Positions 1 to 11,524 of a DNA stretch of 64,000 bases are shown one piece after another. The notes below the pieces were generated by a model, which saw nothing but the letters and a program-made list of their open reading frames with translations, searched no databases and was not told where the DNA came from. This stretch comes from Cloeon dipterum. Taxonomy: Eukaryota; Arthropoda; Insecta; Ephemeroptera; Baetidae. Location of the stretch: contig NC_088789.1 in NCBI RefSeq assembly GCF_949628265.1, positions 30,683,883 to 30,747,882 on the forward strand. Reading direction: 5' to 3'. Position 1 is the stretch's first letter. Each line of letters opens with the position of its first letter. The position numbers and the translations under genes were made by a program.

Positions 1-111
1 CTGTTGTGAAGAGTGACGGCTTCAAGCTCTGAATGGAGATATCGCCTCAGCAAATTATGAGATTTATTCTGCTGAGAGAAGCAGAAAATGTGGATCCTTA
101 TAACCAATAAA
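1..111 (+). other. possible 3' end of a gene entering from the left
   Basis: Frame 3 from base 3 is open for nine codons and stops at 28-30, and AATAAA lies at 106-111. This would fit the terminal exon of a + strand gene starting outside the window. The coding stretch is too short to identify and the signal could be chance. Confidence 0.2.
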
Positions 112-183
112 TAATGTTTTTCTTAGAACACGTGTGTTTTATCACTGTGAGTTTCCTCATGATGCTTGCTGCTGGGAGAATAA

Positions 184-200
184 CCCCCCCCCCCCCCCCC
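184..200. repeat. 17-bp poly-C run
   Basis: An uninterrupted run of 17 C residues, a simple repeat likely to vary in length between reads. The stretch 300-690 on its right is AT-rich with no gene that I can support. Confidence 0.8.
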
Positions 201-699
201 AGCCCCCACATTGCCATCCACAAGAGATCGAGGCAACAGTGCGGGCTTAGAGCTTCTCACTCTCCTTATATTCTACGTCAAAATATTTTCTGTTAAGCAC
301 AGGAATTTTTGTTCTGACTATTAATAAATATGATAAAATATAGGTTTTGTGAATATATAAAAAAATGAGACAGTAATAATTTTACACAAAAGAGGAGGCC
401 ATGAATAATTAAAACCCTCGGCGCAGGAGGGGAAAAACTACGGATTTTTCTCAAAAATATATAAAAGCACAAGCAAAGCGTGAAATTTCAAGAATAGATT
501 GTTTCTTGTCAGTCAATGGTATAATTTGCAAATTAATTAATTACAATTAATTGAAATAGGAGTGAAATAAATTCTTGGGGTTCCACACAGTGCAGCAATG
601 AGAGATTATATTAATTAGTTCATATTTTAGTGCACTTTTTATGCTCCGGTTGCGGGGAATATTCTAAAAACGTTACATTTGTGGAAGGAGAAAAAATTA

Positions 700-855
700 T
701 TTCTCTCCGTCTTGCTAGCGAACAGAATAAGCTCAAGCATCAGAGAGTGCGGCAGTGCGTCGGCAGCTTCTGTCAGAAAAACACTCACTCACTCACTCAT
801 TCCTGTCTCAGCGACGCAGCAGAAAAATTCTCGCCACAAACCGCATTGAAATATA
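700..855 (+). other. putative 5' UTR exon of ANK gene 1
   Basis: A GC-richer stretch ends in a good donor (A then GTGAGT at 856). The next strong acceptor is CTTTCAG ending at 1860, so intron 1 would be 856-1860 and would contain the foldback MITE at 1365-1800. If spliced this way, a TGA at 847-849 lies in frame upstream of the ATG at 1894, supporting that start. The 5' edge is a guess. Confidence 0.35.
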
Positions 856-1364
856 GTGAGTAAATTGTTAAGATTTTTGTCCAGGCATTTTTATGATTTC
901 TGATATCCAAAGAATTTTATTAATTGAAACGACTGACCAGTAGTTGGAATTTTTATTATTTTAAAGATTATTAAGATTTGAAGCAGGTAAACAGGTGAAT
1001 TAAAGAATTGTCGAAAAGTGCGAAAAACTTTCGAAAATTTCCATTAATAACTTGAATTTTTGAAATAATATAACGCCCGAGTATTTTCTCCATCCTTAAA
1101 TACCACGAAAAGTTGCTGTTGGGAAAGAATTTTCGAAAAATATTCTGACAAAATAACAGGCCCCTATATATCAATCATGTTCACTTTTGAATAGCCGCCT
1201 AGCGGCAGACGGGAAAACTAGCCAGCGGCAATATTATACAACTTATGGGTAATGAATTTTCTACAGGTTTGAACTTGAATAGGGTTGTAACCCTGATTTT
1301 CAAGAGAAATTTTTCAAAAAGGATTGAGGCCTTAGTATTCAGTGCTCTCTCGTTAAACTCTTCT

Positions 1365-1800
1365 ATTCACCAGTTGCATAAACCCTAAGTGTTCGAAGCC
1401 GCCAATTAACAGATGGCGCCAGCGTAGACTTTCGATTTTAAGGCACTTCCGCTGCGATTTCAGACTCAATCTAGCTACTGTGCATTCTTCAATTAATTTG
1501 CTAATTTTTGACGTACTGAAAACCAAAATCGGTTCAGCCAATCGCCGTAGAATCGTGAAAAACTATTTTTTGAAATAAAAAAATATTTTCCAACGTTTCT
1601 ACGGCGAATGGCTGAACCGATTTTGGTTTTCAGCTCGTCAAAAAAAGCAAATTAATTAAAAAAAGCAAAATAGCAGGATTGAGTGTGAAATCGCAGCGGA
1701 AATGCCTTAAAACCGCTTAAAACAAAATTTTTAAGAAAGTCTGTGGTTGCGTCATCTGTTGGCAGCTTCGAAAACTAAGGGTTTATGCAACTGGTCAATT
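1365..1800. mobile_element. foldback MITE, ACCAGTTGC family, copy 1
   Basis: A non-coding element of about 435 bp that is almost one long imperfect palindrome. It opens with ACCAGTTGCATAAACCC and closes with the reverse complement GGGTTTATGCAACTGGT, with arms meeting near 1580. Other copies are at 43187, 44143, 45196, 51593 (truncated), 57974, 61717 (right part only) and a relic at 40678. It would lie in the first intron of ANK gene 1. No transposase is encoded. The superfamily is unclear because the target duplication is ambiguous (AATT lies just outside both ends). Confidence 0.9.
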
Positions 1801-1893
1801 CTAATTTATTTTTATTTACAATAGGCACGTTTTTATAATTCGATTATTTTATTCTTTCAGTTTGCCAGGTTCAAAGCTACGAGAGTAGAACCT

Positions 1894-3452
1894 ATGGAAT
1901 TTTCCCTACGAAATATGGGCACAATGAGTGAGTTTAAATTAAAAAAGGTTTTCCAATAACATTTAATTATTTGTTGCATCTTTCAGGAAAGAGGCCCAGA
2001 GCAGAATCTTTCGATTCAGGAGAAAAAAACATTAAACAACGGAGAATGGACTCTGAAGCTTTTGACCTGCACGGTTTTCTCGAACGCATTTCCCGCGTGA
2101 GAAGGGATTATTATGGGTATGGGTCCGTCAGTAGCATCATGGGTATGGTAGGAATGATACGTGACTACTGCTGCGACGAAAACAGTGCCAATGCCATTCA
2201 CCACGCCGCCTCCGTCAAATTCGGATCCACCATGATCTACTCCATCCAGCCAGGTCCGAGGAGCTGCGACCGTCCAGACGCCAAAGGCAAAATTTCACTC
2301 GAACACGCGCTCGGTGCGAAGAACATCAAAGCTGCCAAGCTCCTTTTCAATCATATCAACACTTCCGCCTTGAATGTTCGCAGTCTGCTGGACTTTTGCG
2401 TAAGGTCCAACAATCTGGAGTGGGCAGAGTTTGTCCTCCAGTTTGACCGTGAGCAGTTAGTGAGCTCAAACACCCTGTTGCTGGCTGCCAGGTACGCAGA
2501 CGGAAAGATGTTCAAGTGGTTGTTCAGAAACACCGTCGACGACGGTTCCTTGGGCTCTCAATGGAAAAATTTCATCTTGCACTTCGCCGCCAGCAACAAA
2601 GAGCATGGACAAGACGTCATTCCCCTCCTTTCTCGCTACAAGTTCCACGTGAACAATTTGGTGGCCAAGAAAACTCCTCTGACCATCGCTCTGGCCGACC
2701 AGAACATCAGGGCGGCAGAGCAGCTGATCAAGATTGGAGCGAATTTAAAATTCAGAATCGAAGGCTACAATCTGCTGCAGATCTGCACCATCAACAGCCT
2801 GACGGACAGCATGACATTCCTGTACGAATTAAACAAGCGGGTTTTGGTCAAGCAGTCTTCAGTAAACGGAGAAAGCATTCTCATGGCGGCTGCCATGTTT
2901 GGGACCAAGGAGATGTGCGAGTGGCTCCACGACAAGATGGGAGAAAAGAAGGAGGCCATCTGCAACAAGTTCAACGCGACTGTCACCCACTACGCCGCGT
3001 TCAACAAGAAACGCGGAATTGAGATCATCGACTTCCTTGGTCGCGACGTTGTCCTTAAACAGGTGCACCACAAGAACCAATTCGGCGAAACCCCGCTGCA
3101 CTGCGCCCTCAAGTCGGGAAACGTCGAAGTGGCGAGCCATTTGATCAAGGAATACAACGCCGACCTGAGCGTCAAAACGCGCAAATTGAACCTGCTTCAC
3201 TTCTGCGTGATGCACAACCAGCTAGACAGCGCAAAATTGGTCCACAAACAAAATGGAAAGTTGATCCTGATCAGGGGCCCTGGAGGGAAGAATGCTCTGC
3301 ACGTTGCAGCTGAGCGTGCTGACCTGGAACTTTGCCTGTGGCTCGTGGAACAGGGCGTTAACCCGAAGCATACGACCTGTCAGGGAGAGACCGTACTGAA
3401 CCTGGCCAGGAAAAATGAAGACGTGTGGACGTATTTCAATGATCTGTCGTAG
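1894..3452 (+). CDS. ankyrin-repeat protein 1 (two coding exons)
   Basis: CDS join(1894..1927,1987..3452), 499 aa. The first exon is bounded by CTTTCAG at 1860 and a GTGAGT donor at 1928; the intron ends TTTCAG at 1986 in phase 1. The product starts with a short hydrophilic leader carrying a basic KRPRAE motif. The rest is a long array of ankyrin-type helix pairs: degenerate in the middle (SLLDFCVRSNNLEWAEFVL), closer to consensus near the end (ETPLHCALKSGNVEVASHLI, KNALHVAAERADLELCLWLV). ANK repeats bind other proteins, and no enzyme domain, signal peptide or membrane segment is visible, so a cytoplasmic or nuclear scaffold is likely. It is a paralogue of the loci at 4163, 6088(-), 12449, 24732 and 48132, all sharing the phase-1 intron. 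AATAAA lies at 3640. The partner is unknown. Confidence 0.85.
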
Positions 3453-3639
3453 AGCGGAAGATGGTACGAAAATATTAACCCTTTAGAATTACTTTGAAGA
3501 CTCGTGTGAATTCACATTTAAACGTAAAACATCTGGAGAAAACGTTAATTTCCCCCTTTCAGCTAAGATACAATAACAAATATCAGAAATAATTCATTGC
3601 TATGCACCAGAAACTGCATTAACTGTCCGAATTTCAGAA

Positions 3640-3645
3640 AATAAA
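3640..3645 (+). terminator. polyadenylation signal, ANK gene 1
   Basis: AATAAA about 190 bp past the stop codon of ANK gene 1. Confidence 0.6.
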
Positions 3646-3780
3646 AATATACGAATCTTAGAAAACTGGATTTTTCTTCTTATGCGCTCAAAGAACTGCG
3701 GGACATCTAGGTTTTGAATCTGAAATCAAAATGAAAACCCCGAATTTTGAAAATATACGATGGCGCCATCTATCGGCACA

Positions 3781-4162
3781 CAAAGAAGCCTTTCCCCGTG
3801 CTCGCAACGCCTGATAGGCCAGTCCGGCCGTGGATAATCCCTTCCACTTTGCAAGTTCAACTCCTGAGAAGCCCAGTCTTTATAGCTGAGTCGTGGAGAA
3901 GAGAGCAGGTCGTTCCTCTTTAATTGTCGGTTAAAAGCGTAATATTTGTTGTGAGTTATTCATGTTTGGGATTTTAATGAATTTGATAACGTTTTTATAT
4001 TTGTTTCCGCAGATTCTGCTTTGATTTAGGCTGATTGAAAGAAAAATTGAGCAGCAGTGAGTTGAATAGTAATTTATTCCAACATTCGTGAAAACTGTCA
4101 CAATAGAACATCTCGAGATTTGTGCATTGGAATCTAAAGAATCTGCTCTTGATGAACAAAGA
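3781..4162 (+). promoter_or_regulatory. probable promoter and 5' UTR of ANK locus 2
   Basis: The stretch between ANK gene 1 and the ATG at 4163 holds a TATA-like CTTTATAG near 3880 and a GC-richer segment. A possible UTR intron ends with TTTCCGCAG at 4012, and the rest of the leader runs to the ATG. No other gene is visible. The start of transcription cannot be placed. Confidence 0.3.
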
Positions 4163-5532
4163 ATGGAATCCAACAAGAAAACCCCAAAAGAAACTGGTAA
4201 ATGTTTGAAATATTTTCTTTTGTTCACAAATTCTTGAATTCTATTTTTCTGTAGACCAAACTCCCGACTCAGAGTATGAGAAAAGATTGGAATTCAACGA
4301 GTTAACTCGCTTGGATGAAAAACTGAATTTCATAGAAAAGAACAGGGGGGAAATTCCTCCATTTCTTTTCGCGGCGAAATACGCAGATGAGGAGGTTTGC
4401 CGGCAGCTCATCGCAGATGGCGCTGACGTTTCCAAAATCTTAGACAAAAATGGCGCCAACGCCTTGCACTACGTCGGCATGAACACCTCTGGGTTGGAAC
4501 TCGTAGAATTGTTCCACGGACACGGTGCAAAAATCAACGATAAGGACAAGAATAAAAAAATTCCACTCGAATACGCTCTTCAGATGAGAAATTTCGAAGT
4601 TTCTCTCAAATTGTTCGAGCTTCTGAAGCAGGAAATCGATTACAACGGAAATATTCTGGACTGGTGCATCGATATGAATGCTTTAGATTTCTGCAAATAT
4701 GTGTTTGAGAAAGGACGCATCGTTGTCCAAAGCTAAGACTGATAACCTCCTGATCAGAGCGGTGGAGCGTGCTGACGAGAAATTGTGCCAGTGGCTTTTC
4801 AAAGAATGCCTGGCCAACGTGGACCTGGACAGCGACCAATCCTCAAACTGGAAGGAAGAGATTTTGTTCGCCGCCACCAGAAACTTGAAGCACGGAGAGA
4901 AAATCACACGCTTCCTGCTGGAAAATTACAAAATCAACGTTGAGGAGAGGAGCTTGTTTTTGCACCACACGCCCTACAGCCACGCCATGGCGACGGGAAA
5001 CAGAGGCGTCGCCTTTGCTTTGCTAATACATGGCGCTATCATGGAAGTGGACATCGATCCGGAAACTGCGTGGCAAATCTACAGAAACAGGGCAAATGAG
5101 GAGGAGACACGCGAGTCTAGTTCGATCAGAAGCAGTCGTTATCCAAACGATATTGGAAGGGACCAAAATTTGCTGCAAGTCGCACTCGAACAGAAATGTA
5201 TGCCCTTAGTAGGAAAGTTGTTCGAGTTGAATTTCGACGAGAAGATGAACAAAATAAACTACCTGCACTTTTGTGTGGTGAAGAACAATTTGGAAAGTGC
5301 GAAGCTCGTTCACTCGAGAAACAAGGATCTGATAAAAGAAATGGGGCAAGATGGGAAATACGTCCTGCATCTGGCCGCGGAGCATGCCGACCTGGACATG
5401 TGTCAGTGGCTGATCAACCAAGGGGCTGACCTTGAGGCCCTGACCTCGGACGGAAGGTCCGTGCTGGACTTCGCGGCCAGCCAAGAAGTTAAGAATTTAT
5501 TCCACGCCGTACAAATGTCAAAAGAAATTTAA
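4163..5532 (+). pseudogene. ankyrin-repeat locus 2, single frameshift
   Basis: Reconstructed as exon 4163..4196, phase-1 intron 4197..4254, then a large exon to the stop at 5532. The frame from 4255 ends at 4734-4736, but the next frame continues the family alignment without a gap (EKDASLSKAKTDN against EKNASLVNVENK in the - strand paralogue). One surplus G at 4713-4714 explains the break. Upstream reads as an intact N-terminal ANK module (NRGEIPPFLFAAKYADEEVC); downstream reads as C-terminal ANK units ending GRSVLDFAASQE. Except for this base the gene looks healthy: start, splice sites, stop and AATAAA at 5596 are all present. It is either a very young pseudogene or a sequence error in an intact gene. 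Confidence 0.75.
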
Positions 5533-5595
5533 AACTCATCCAAGAAACACTTTAATGATGTCGTCTTTATTCGTGATTTATTTTGAGAAAAAATG

Positions 5596-5601
5596 AATAA
5601 A
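5596..5601 (+). terminator. polyadenylation signal, ANK locus 2
   Basis: AATAAA 64 bp past the stop. The interval 5650-6010 between this locus and the convergent ANK gene 4 is AT-rich with nothing recognised. Confidence 0.6.
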
Positions 5602-6017
5602 TTTGCGGCGTGTAAAATGATTCTTTTTAGACTCTTTTATTTAATAATACTTTGATCCACATGATTGGTGTTTTTGTTTTCAAAACAAGTCTAAAAGAAA
5701 TTCCAAACGGATATGGTCAATGCTTCATAATTAAATAATAGATTCTGCAATCCCCTCTGCGTGGGCTCCTTGTTCCTTTACATACCCTTCTTCGTTTCTT
5801 GTACGATCAAAAATTTCAGGTGTGAAAGACCTGATGGGTGTGACTGCCCTGATATCAATTCATTGACTCCTGAAAAGCCTTGAAACCCGAGTGCAAAGTC
5901 AAGAACTTTCGATCTCTTTTATCCCTCGATTTTTCTCTTTTTATGCCAGCTCCCAGATTTTAGAATGGACTGAAATCAAAGAGATGATTTGCATCTTGAG
6001 ATCATATTAGCTAAATT

Positions 6018-6023
6018 TTTATT
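6018..6023 (-). terminator. polyadenylation signal, ANK gene 4
   Basis: TTTATT on the + strand (AATAAA on -) about 65 bp past the stop at 6088. Confidence 0.55.
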
Positions 6024-6087
6024 TCAGGAATTTTAGTGTAAAGGATTACAGTGAATTTTCAGGACGGTTAAATATTGCCGGAGTCAT

Positions 6088-7661
6088 CTAGAGTGAGTGA
6101 ATATTGTTGAGAAAAATATCCCTAATTCTGGAGTTGAGGGTATCGTTGACGATTTTATTCAGCCACTGGATCATGGGCTTGTTTTCGAACTCGGTGGCGA
6201 TGTGCAAAGCGACCTTTCCTTCTGGTCCTAGTCCTTCGACCAGGCTTTTCTTCTTTCCGTATACAAACTTGGCGCTGGGGAACTGGTTTTTGCCCACGCA
6301 ATAAAGCAGCAGATTGCATTTTTTAAATTCGACGTCCAAATCGGCGCCGTATTTGATCAGTTCCTCGGCAGCGTCCAGTCTTGCATTGCCGAGGGCTACG
6401 TGAAGCGCCGTTTGGCCTTGCGAATCCTTTCGATTCACGTCATTCGCGGACATTTTCTGGGCAAAGAACCGAATGTGCGCCAATCCGTGAGACTCATTCA
6501 AAACAGCAAAGTGGAGAACCGTGCACAACGATTCTTTCACGACAGCGGCCACGTCCAAACCCTGACGGACCATCCATTCGCACACTTCAGGCCTCGAATA
6601 CTGAGAAGCAAAGTGGAGAGGATAGGTAAGGATATCATCCACCTTCTTCTCGACCAGGTTGAGGAAATCTCCAATGATCTCGGCCTTCACGAATTCATTG
6701 CAGATGAGTTCTTCCAAAAACGATTTTTTATCCGGTATACAAGCGCCATGCTTCTTCATAAGATAATCTGCCACGGGAATGTTTCCTTTCACAAATGCGT
6801 ATTTTAGAGGAGACTCCAAATCCCTCGGCAAAAGTTGCAGACTGTACTCATCCATTAAGAAACTAACGATTTGCTCGCCGTGCTTCATGTTGTCGCCGCA
6901 TGCCTTTATACCGTAATAGAGCACTTCGTTTCTTACATCTACATGATTTTCCAAGCTGCTTCTGCAGATCTCGATGACCCACTTCATGATGTCCAAGTCC
7001 CCGAACGCTGCCGTTACGGGAATCAGATATTTCAAGTCGAATTTGTTTTCCACGTTGACCAGGGACGCGTTTTTCTCGTATAAAGACTTCAATATGTCCA
7101 GTCCGATCGCTTTGCCGATGCAGTATGATAGGAAGCTCATATCCCGCAATCTTTTGTTGTACAGTGTGATGGCGAAGTCGAAGTTTCCCTCCTTAACGGC
7201 AACTTTGACTGCTTGCTCACCATCGTCATTTCTTCTTTCGATGTCTTCTCCGAGGCTTTCGAAGTATTCGAGCAGTTCTAAGCCGTGCGTGGCGTTTCTG
7301 GCGGCGTAGTGGAACACGTTGGAGCCTTTTTCGTCCACGGTGCCGACGACGTGGGTCCCTTTTCCCACGAAATGGCGGCAAATTTCCAAATCACCCACTT
7401 CTGAGGCGAAAAGCAGCATCGGAGTTTCACCTCTGTTTTTCAAGACGAATTCCTCCTTTTCTTCCAAAGATGCCGTCGCGGGGAACTCCAGTCGAGGAAT
7501 TTTCTGCTTCCCTGGACTAGAGGGTGTCTCAAGAGGTCGTTTTTCTACAATGTAAGGAATTGGAATGTTAGAATAAATTCGTCAATGAAAGGAATTTAAA
7601 ACTCACTGCTCGCCTTTTGGTTTGACGAGTCCGTCAACTTGGTCAATCGATCTTTTTCCAT
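6088..7661 (-). CDS. ankyrin-repeat protein 4 (two coding exons)
   Basis: CDS complement(join(6088..7544,7607..7661)), 503 aa. The first coding exon starts with ATG at 7661 and ends in a GTGAGT donor; the 62-bp intron ends TTGTAG in phase 1. The splice creates KKRPLE, matching the KRPRAE and KRQHE positions in the paralogues. Then come about ten ANK-like units, from KNRGETPMLLFASEVGDLEIC to GKVALHIATEFENKPMIQWL. The last 18 residues (LNSRIRDIFLNNIHSL region) differ from the SVL..A..E tail of the others. It is convergent with ANK locus 2, so one copy in this cluster was inverted. A UTR acceptor (TTTTCCAG) lies just upstream at 7696. Scaffold or binding role inferred; partner unknown. Confidence 0.85.
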
Positions 7662-8820
7662 TTTGTAGGGTTACGTCCAGAGAATTCAAAAATTCCTGGA
7701 AAATAAAAGATAACAATTTTAGTAAAAATCAAGGAAGAGGGTTGACATTTTGACAGGGTAGGATTGCATTCCTTTTAGAGTAAATTTACAAGGCAAAAGT
7801 AAAAAAATACCGCAATTTGTTGCTATAATATAATTTAAATTTTTAAACCGTCAAAATAACTTTATTTTTATTCGAGAATTTACCTGAAATTGCATTTCAT
7901 ATTCCATAAAGTTATGAATATAACAGCGGTGCCATCAGTGGGCCGTTTCGAACAATTAAAATTTCCCAACTCGTGATTTTTTAGCAAAAAAGTATTCTTC
8001 TGCAGTAAAAAATTTTAAAGATCAGCGGGGGCCAGATTCGTGCGACGCGCAGATATGGCGTCTGGTGGTGAATGGCGCGAAAAAACGGTCACGTGAAATA
8101 CGCGAAAAGAACCGAGTTTTGTTCAATATTTTGACACATAATTTGCATTAATTGTACTAATTGTGTCTTTTATTGGACCGTGAAAACAAACTCTTGAAAC
8201 TCGTACAACAATCCAAAGAGGGCTATTTTTCCCACATTCAGACGCCATCTTGCATCTGCGCAGTTGGAACTAATTTTATCGCACATCTGACTCCCGCTGT
8301 TAAAGATTTTCACCCTTAATCAGAATAAAATGTGTGAATAGTGGTAAGAAATAAACCTTCCAAGCCAAAATCAGCACAAATAAATATCTCAAGGATCTGA
8401 AATGGACCCTTAGCAGTCCTAATCTCAGGTTCTAAAGCGCCTTGAGGAACCGATTACACCCTAAAATTCACCCCTGCGTGAGATTTAAATTAAAGATACA
8501 GCGATATTGCGGCGTTATCCAAGATCTAAGGATGGCAATCTGATGAATCGATCACACAATTGTTAGTTGTAACAATCAAGATAGTGTTTACCTGCTGCGC
8601 AGCTGCAAACGGGGTTGCTCAGGGCTAGCTCAGGTTACTGCTGACTCAGCTTACGTGCTCACTCGCCTGCCTTCTTCTATCAGCTGGCTCTCACTCTCAC
8701 AATCAGCTGATTTTGAGAGAAATATCATTGGCGGAAGCGAGGGCGGGAAATACAAAAATAAAAATACGCGCGCATTTCATATCTGAAATTCGTTTAACTG
8801 AGAAACAATAATATGAGAAT
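7662..8820 (-). promoter_or_regulatory. upstream region and likely 5' UTR exons of ANK gene 4
   Basis: On the - strand the leader 7695-7662 follows the acceptor TTTTCCAG. Candidate upstream UTR exons end in donors at about 8590 (AGCAG then GTAAAC) and 7886 (TTCAG then GTAAAT); I cannot choose between them. A palindromic E-box TCACGTGA sits at 8089-8096. There is no convincing coding sequence. Confidence 0.3.
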
Positions 8821-8823
8821 ATC

Positions 8824-8988
8824 GTAAAAGAAATGGGGCAAGATGGAAAGTACGTCCTGCAACTGGCCGCGGAGTGCGCCGACCTGGACGCATTTGTGTC
8901 GGTGGCTGCTAGGGCTAAGGGGCTGACCCTGAGGCCCTGACCCTGGACGGAAGGTCTGTGCTGGATTTCGCGGCCAGCCAAGAAGTCA
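8824..8988 (+). pseudogene. C-terminal ankyrin gene fragment
   Basis: About 165 bp closely match the end of ANK locus 2 (5334-5490): a KEMGQDGKYVLQLAAECADL-like reading, then the GRSVLDFAASQEV tail. The middle has insertions that break the frame, and neither a start nor upstream exons are present. It is a relic of partial duplication. Confidence 0.8.
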
Positions 8989-9214
8989 GATTTTTTGTTT
9001 TTAATAGATGATTCCTAAGTAGAGTTGCGCCAACCTCCCGGTTTGATCCTGATATCTCCAGAAATAAAATTGGACTTTTATTGTTATCCGGTTCTGGTCC
9101 AAAATTTTCAAAATTTTGTTCAAGTACAGTACAACGGAACACGACAAAGTGCATGCAATGCAAACAAAAAGATTACTAACCTAAATGAATTGCAAGAATA
9201 ACAAACTGCCATCA

Positions 9215-9899
9215 GGCAGACCGCCCCTAATGATTATTATTTACCCCTCGTAAAATGTTGTTGTTTATAGTTGACCGTCAGCTGACGCTGCCGGCTTGGC
9301 TCACTTCCACTTGCACTTGTCTGGTCACGTTGGTGGTTGGTGGTTGGCGTGGTGTGTGGTTGTATGCGCGCCCTGTTGTGACGCAGAGGTTTTGGCGCCG
9401 CGAGCATTTTCCTGCATTATTTCCCTCAAGCCAGCCAATGAGAACGTGACGCGAAGGCCACGCCCATTGGCTGAACCAGCTGTCAGCTGTCAGCTGATGA
9501 AAACCAAAACACAGAGACAGAGACACGGACACAGGGACCGTATTCACGGCAATTTACGGTAAAGCGCGGCCCTGGTGCGCCCTGAGCCGCCTGATTATGA
9601 GCGTGGCCGCGGAAGAAAATTATGGATTTAAGAGGCGATTAATGATACTTCGGAAACACCCAAAAAGATTAAACGTAAATTAATAATAAATTGAACCTGC
9701 AGTATTCTCAATTTACATCGCAGCAAAATTCCTTCCTGGCGCCGTCATCCTAATAATGAAATCGACTCGACTTTCGTCCATCTTTGATTTTTCATGTCGT
9801 GATTTATTTATTCGCACTCTATGCGCATGTATTTGCAGCCTACGAATTTTCAGTAAAATATTCATTTAGTGCAATTATTATTTTTTTGTAAATATGTTT
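9215..9899. repeat. third, internally deleted copy of a segment of the tandem unit
   Basis: From GGCAGACCGCCCC onward this matches 14885-15525 (copy A) and 27167-28000 (copy B). It then jumps from about 15525 to about 16865 in unit coordinates (TTTTTTGTAAAT..CCAATGAAGGC), so roughly 1.3 kb holding the LRR-like pseudogene exons is missing. It ends exactly where copy A begins at 9900. Short overlapping reading frames on both strands here are not conserved in the other copies and are unlikely to be genes. Confidence 0.8.
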
Positions 9900-10161
9900 C
9901 CAATGAAGGCAATATCGATATTTTTTCAGACGATAAATATTGATTTATATCGATAGTCAGAATCATTTGGTGATGAGTGATGACTATAATCGTGTTTTTA
10001 GGGCCAATTTTTTAATATCAGTATTATCGTCTTCAAAATATCGATGTCCATGAGGCGGATCACGGAAATAACGCAACCTGTCAAAAAAAATGAATAAAAG
10101 ATGCAGTCACTGCGCCATCGTTTAACAACGCCAGTAGTCCGGCTCTGCTGTTGCTAACTCC

Positions 10162-11232
10162 TTAACAGCATCCGGCAGAGGTAAGGCCGTGTGGCCGCTG
10201 GCTGGCCGGCAAAAAGTTAGGAGAAAAACCTCCAGATGCGCTCAAGTCGCTGCAGCCGTGGCGAAAGTCGGCTGCTTGAGCAACGCAGAACGCAGGTAGA
10301 AGAAGAAAGCTCGTAAAAAATTGGTTTGCCTCAAAGGTTGGCAATTTATCTTGGAAGTCATTTACGGCAGCGAGACGTGCCGTGCCGATGCGACGCGCTT
10401 TCTTGGGCTGAAAATGCTGACTGGAACAAAAGCGACTGGACAATAGATCTTCTTACACTCAGGTAAAGGAACCCTCACGGAGAATGATAAAAGAGGAAAA
10501 AAGAATAAAAGGCCGTGTGACCGTGGGAAGAAGGAATTCAAGGAATAGAAACATAAAAGAGCATTTTTTCCCTTCGCGTGCTGCACTTATTTATGTCCAG
10601 CAACACATGAAAATAGGGAAAATAGTTTGTTTTTTAATATTCCTGATTAAAGTTTGGTATTTTTAATTGACCTACTATAACTGCACAAAAAATGTAAATT
10701 TATCTCGATACACATCTGGGACCAGTTTTTTTATTTATTTTTATAGAAAAGCTAGTAATAAAATGTAATTTTTTTATCCATTTTAGTTTCAAAGTAATAT
10801 TAAAAATTGAAACAAAATCTAATAATTACATCTCCGGACAAATATATCTTGAGCGAATTAATAATCCTTCTCCCTGATCAAATATTTGCCTTTCACGAGC
10901 ACGATTTTTATTGTTTTCGTTCTTTTACCCGGAGTTTCACTCAGAGTTTGATCAACGCCTAAGATGCCTCATGGTTTTCCTCTTCAAGGGCGTGGTGTGG
11001 TTTGTTGGATAAAGAAAACTGATTCTGTTCAGGTAGGAATGAAGGCGGAAGGGCCCAAAGAGACGATCTCTGCTCAGCTCAGTGCTTCCTCTAGAGTCCT
11101 CATTTTGAAACTGGGCCAAAAACGAAAAGTCTTTTAACATGGGAAAAGATTGATTTTGTGGATCTGCACAGGACGAATGCGCGTGACTCTGAATCGACTC
11201 TATTGGCTTTGTAGCATAATAGCCTGATCGTG
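10162..11232. other. non-coding leader-side region of ANK gene 3A
   Basis: No gene recognised. The stretch is nearly identical in copy B (22440-23510). A diverged version of its left part (CTGCTTGAGCAAC..GCAGCGAGACGTGCCG) recurs at 49230-49410, so it belongs to a repeated upstream module of this ANK subfamily. Confidence 0.5.
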
Positions 11233-11421
11233 AGAAGCCAGCGGAGCGCTGGTTTTCTCCTTAACCCTCATTCATCGCTCTCGCCACCGCTGCCGTCGGC
11301 TCAGGAGAATTCTCTCCTCTCTCCTCACACTTTAGAGTCAGCAGTCAACCTGTGTGCCTCGAGCAGCTATCGCCTCTTTCCTTGTTACATCTATTCGCCA
11401 GTCGCGGCCTCAATTATACTC
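11233..11421 (+). other. putative 5' UTR exon of ANK gene 3A
   Basis: GC-rich, CT-rich segment ending ACTC then GTAAGT at 11422. The intron would run to the CCCAG at 12432. Copy B has the same exon ending at 23699. Decayed relatives occur at 50.1-50.27 kb and 52.2-52.4 kb, also ending in donor-like GTAGGT and GTAAGT. The transcription start is not placed. Confidence 0.45.
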
Positions 11422-11524
11422 GTAAGTCAATTTTTCTTTACAGTTTTTAATTTAATTCATCTGCTTCTCTCTAACTATTATTGTTTCTTTTTAATATATA
11501 ATTTCCGTCTCAATAATTAAAAAA

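Noticed and set aside
2516-3215. Open frames of 80-170 codons on both strands inside ANK gene 1
   Set aside because: They are shadows of the ANK exon in other frames; repetitive coding sequence often leaves them open. The same holds for the long - strand frames under ANK 3A and 3B.
9255-9562. Three overlapping frames of 64-89 codons
   Set aside because: The matching regions in copies A and B have indels that destroy all of them, so there is no sign of coding constraint.
10162-10586. 93- and 74-codon - strand frames, partly kept in copy B
   Set aside because: Conservation reflects the recent duplication; the 93-codon frame is broken by an indel in B, and the diverged copy at 49.3 kb does not keep either.
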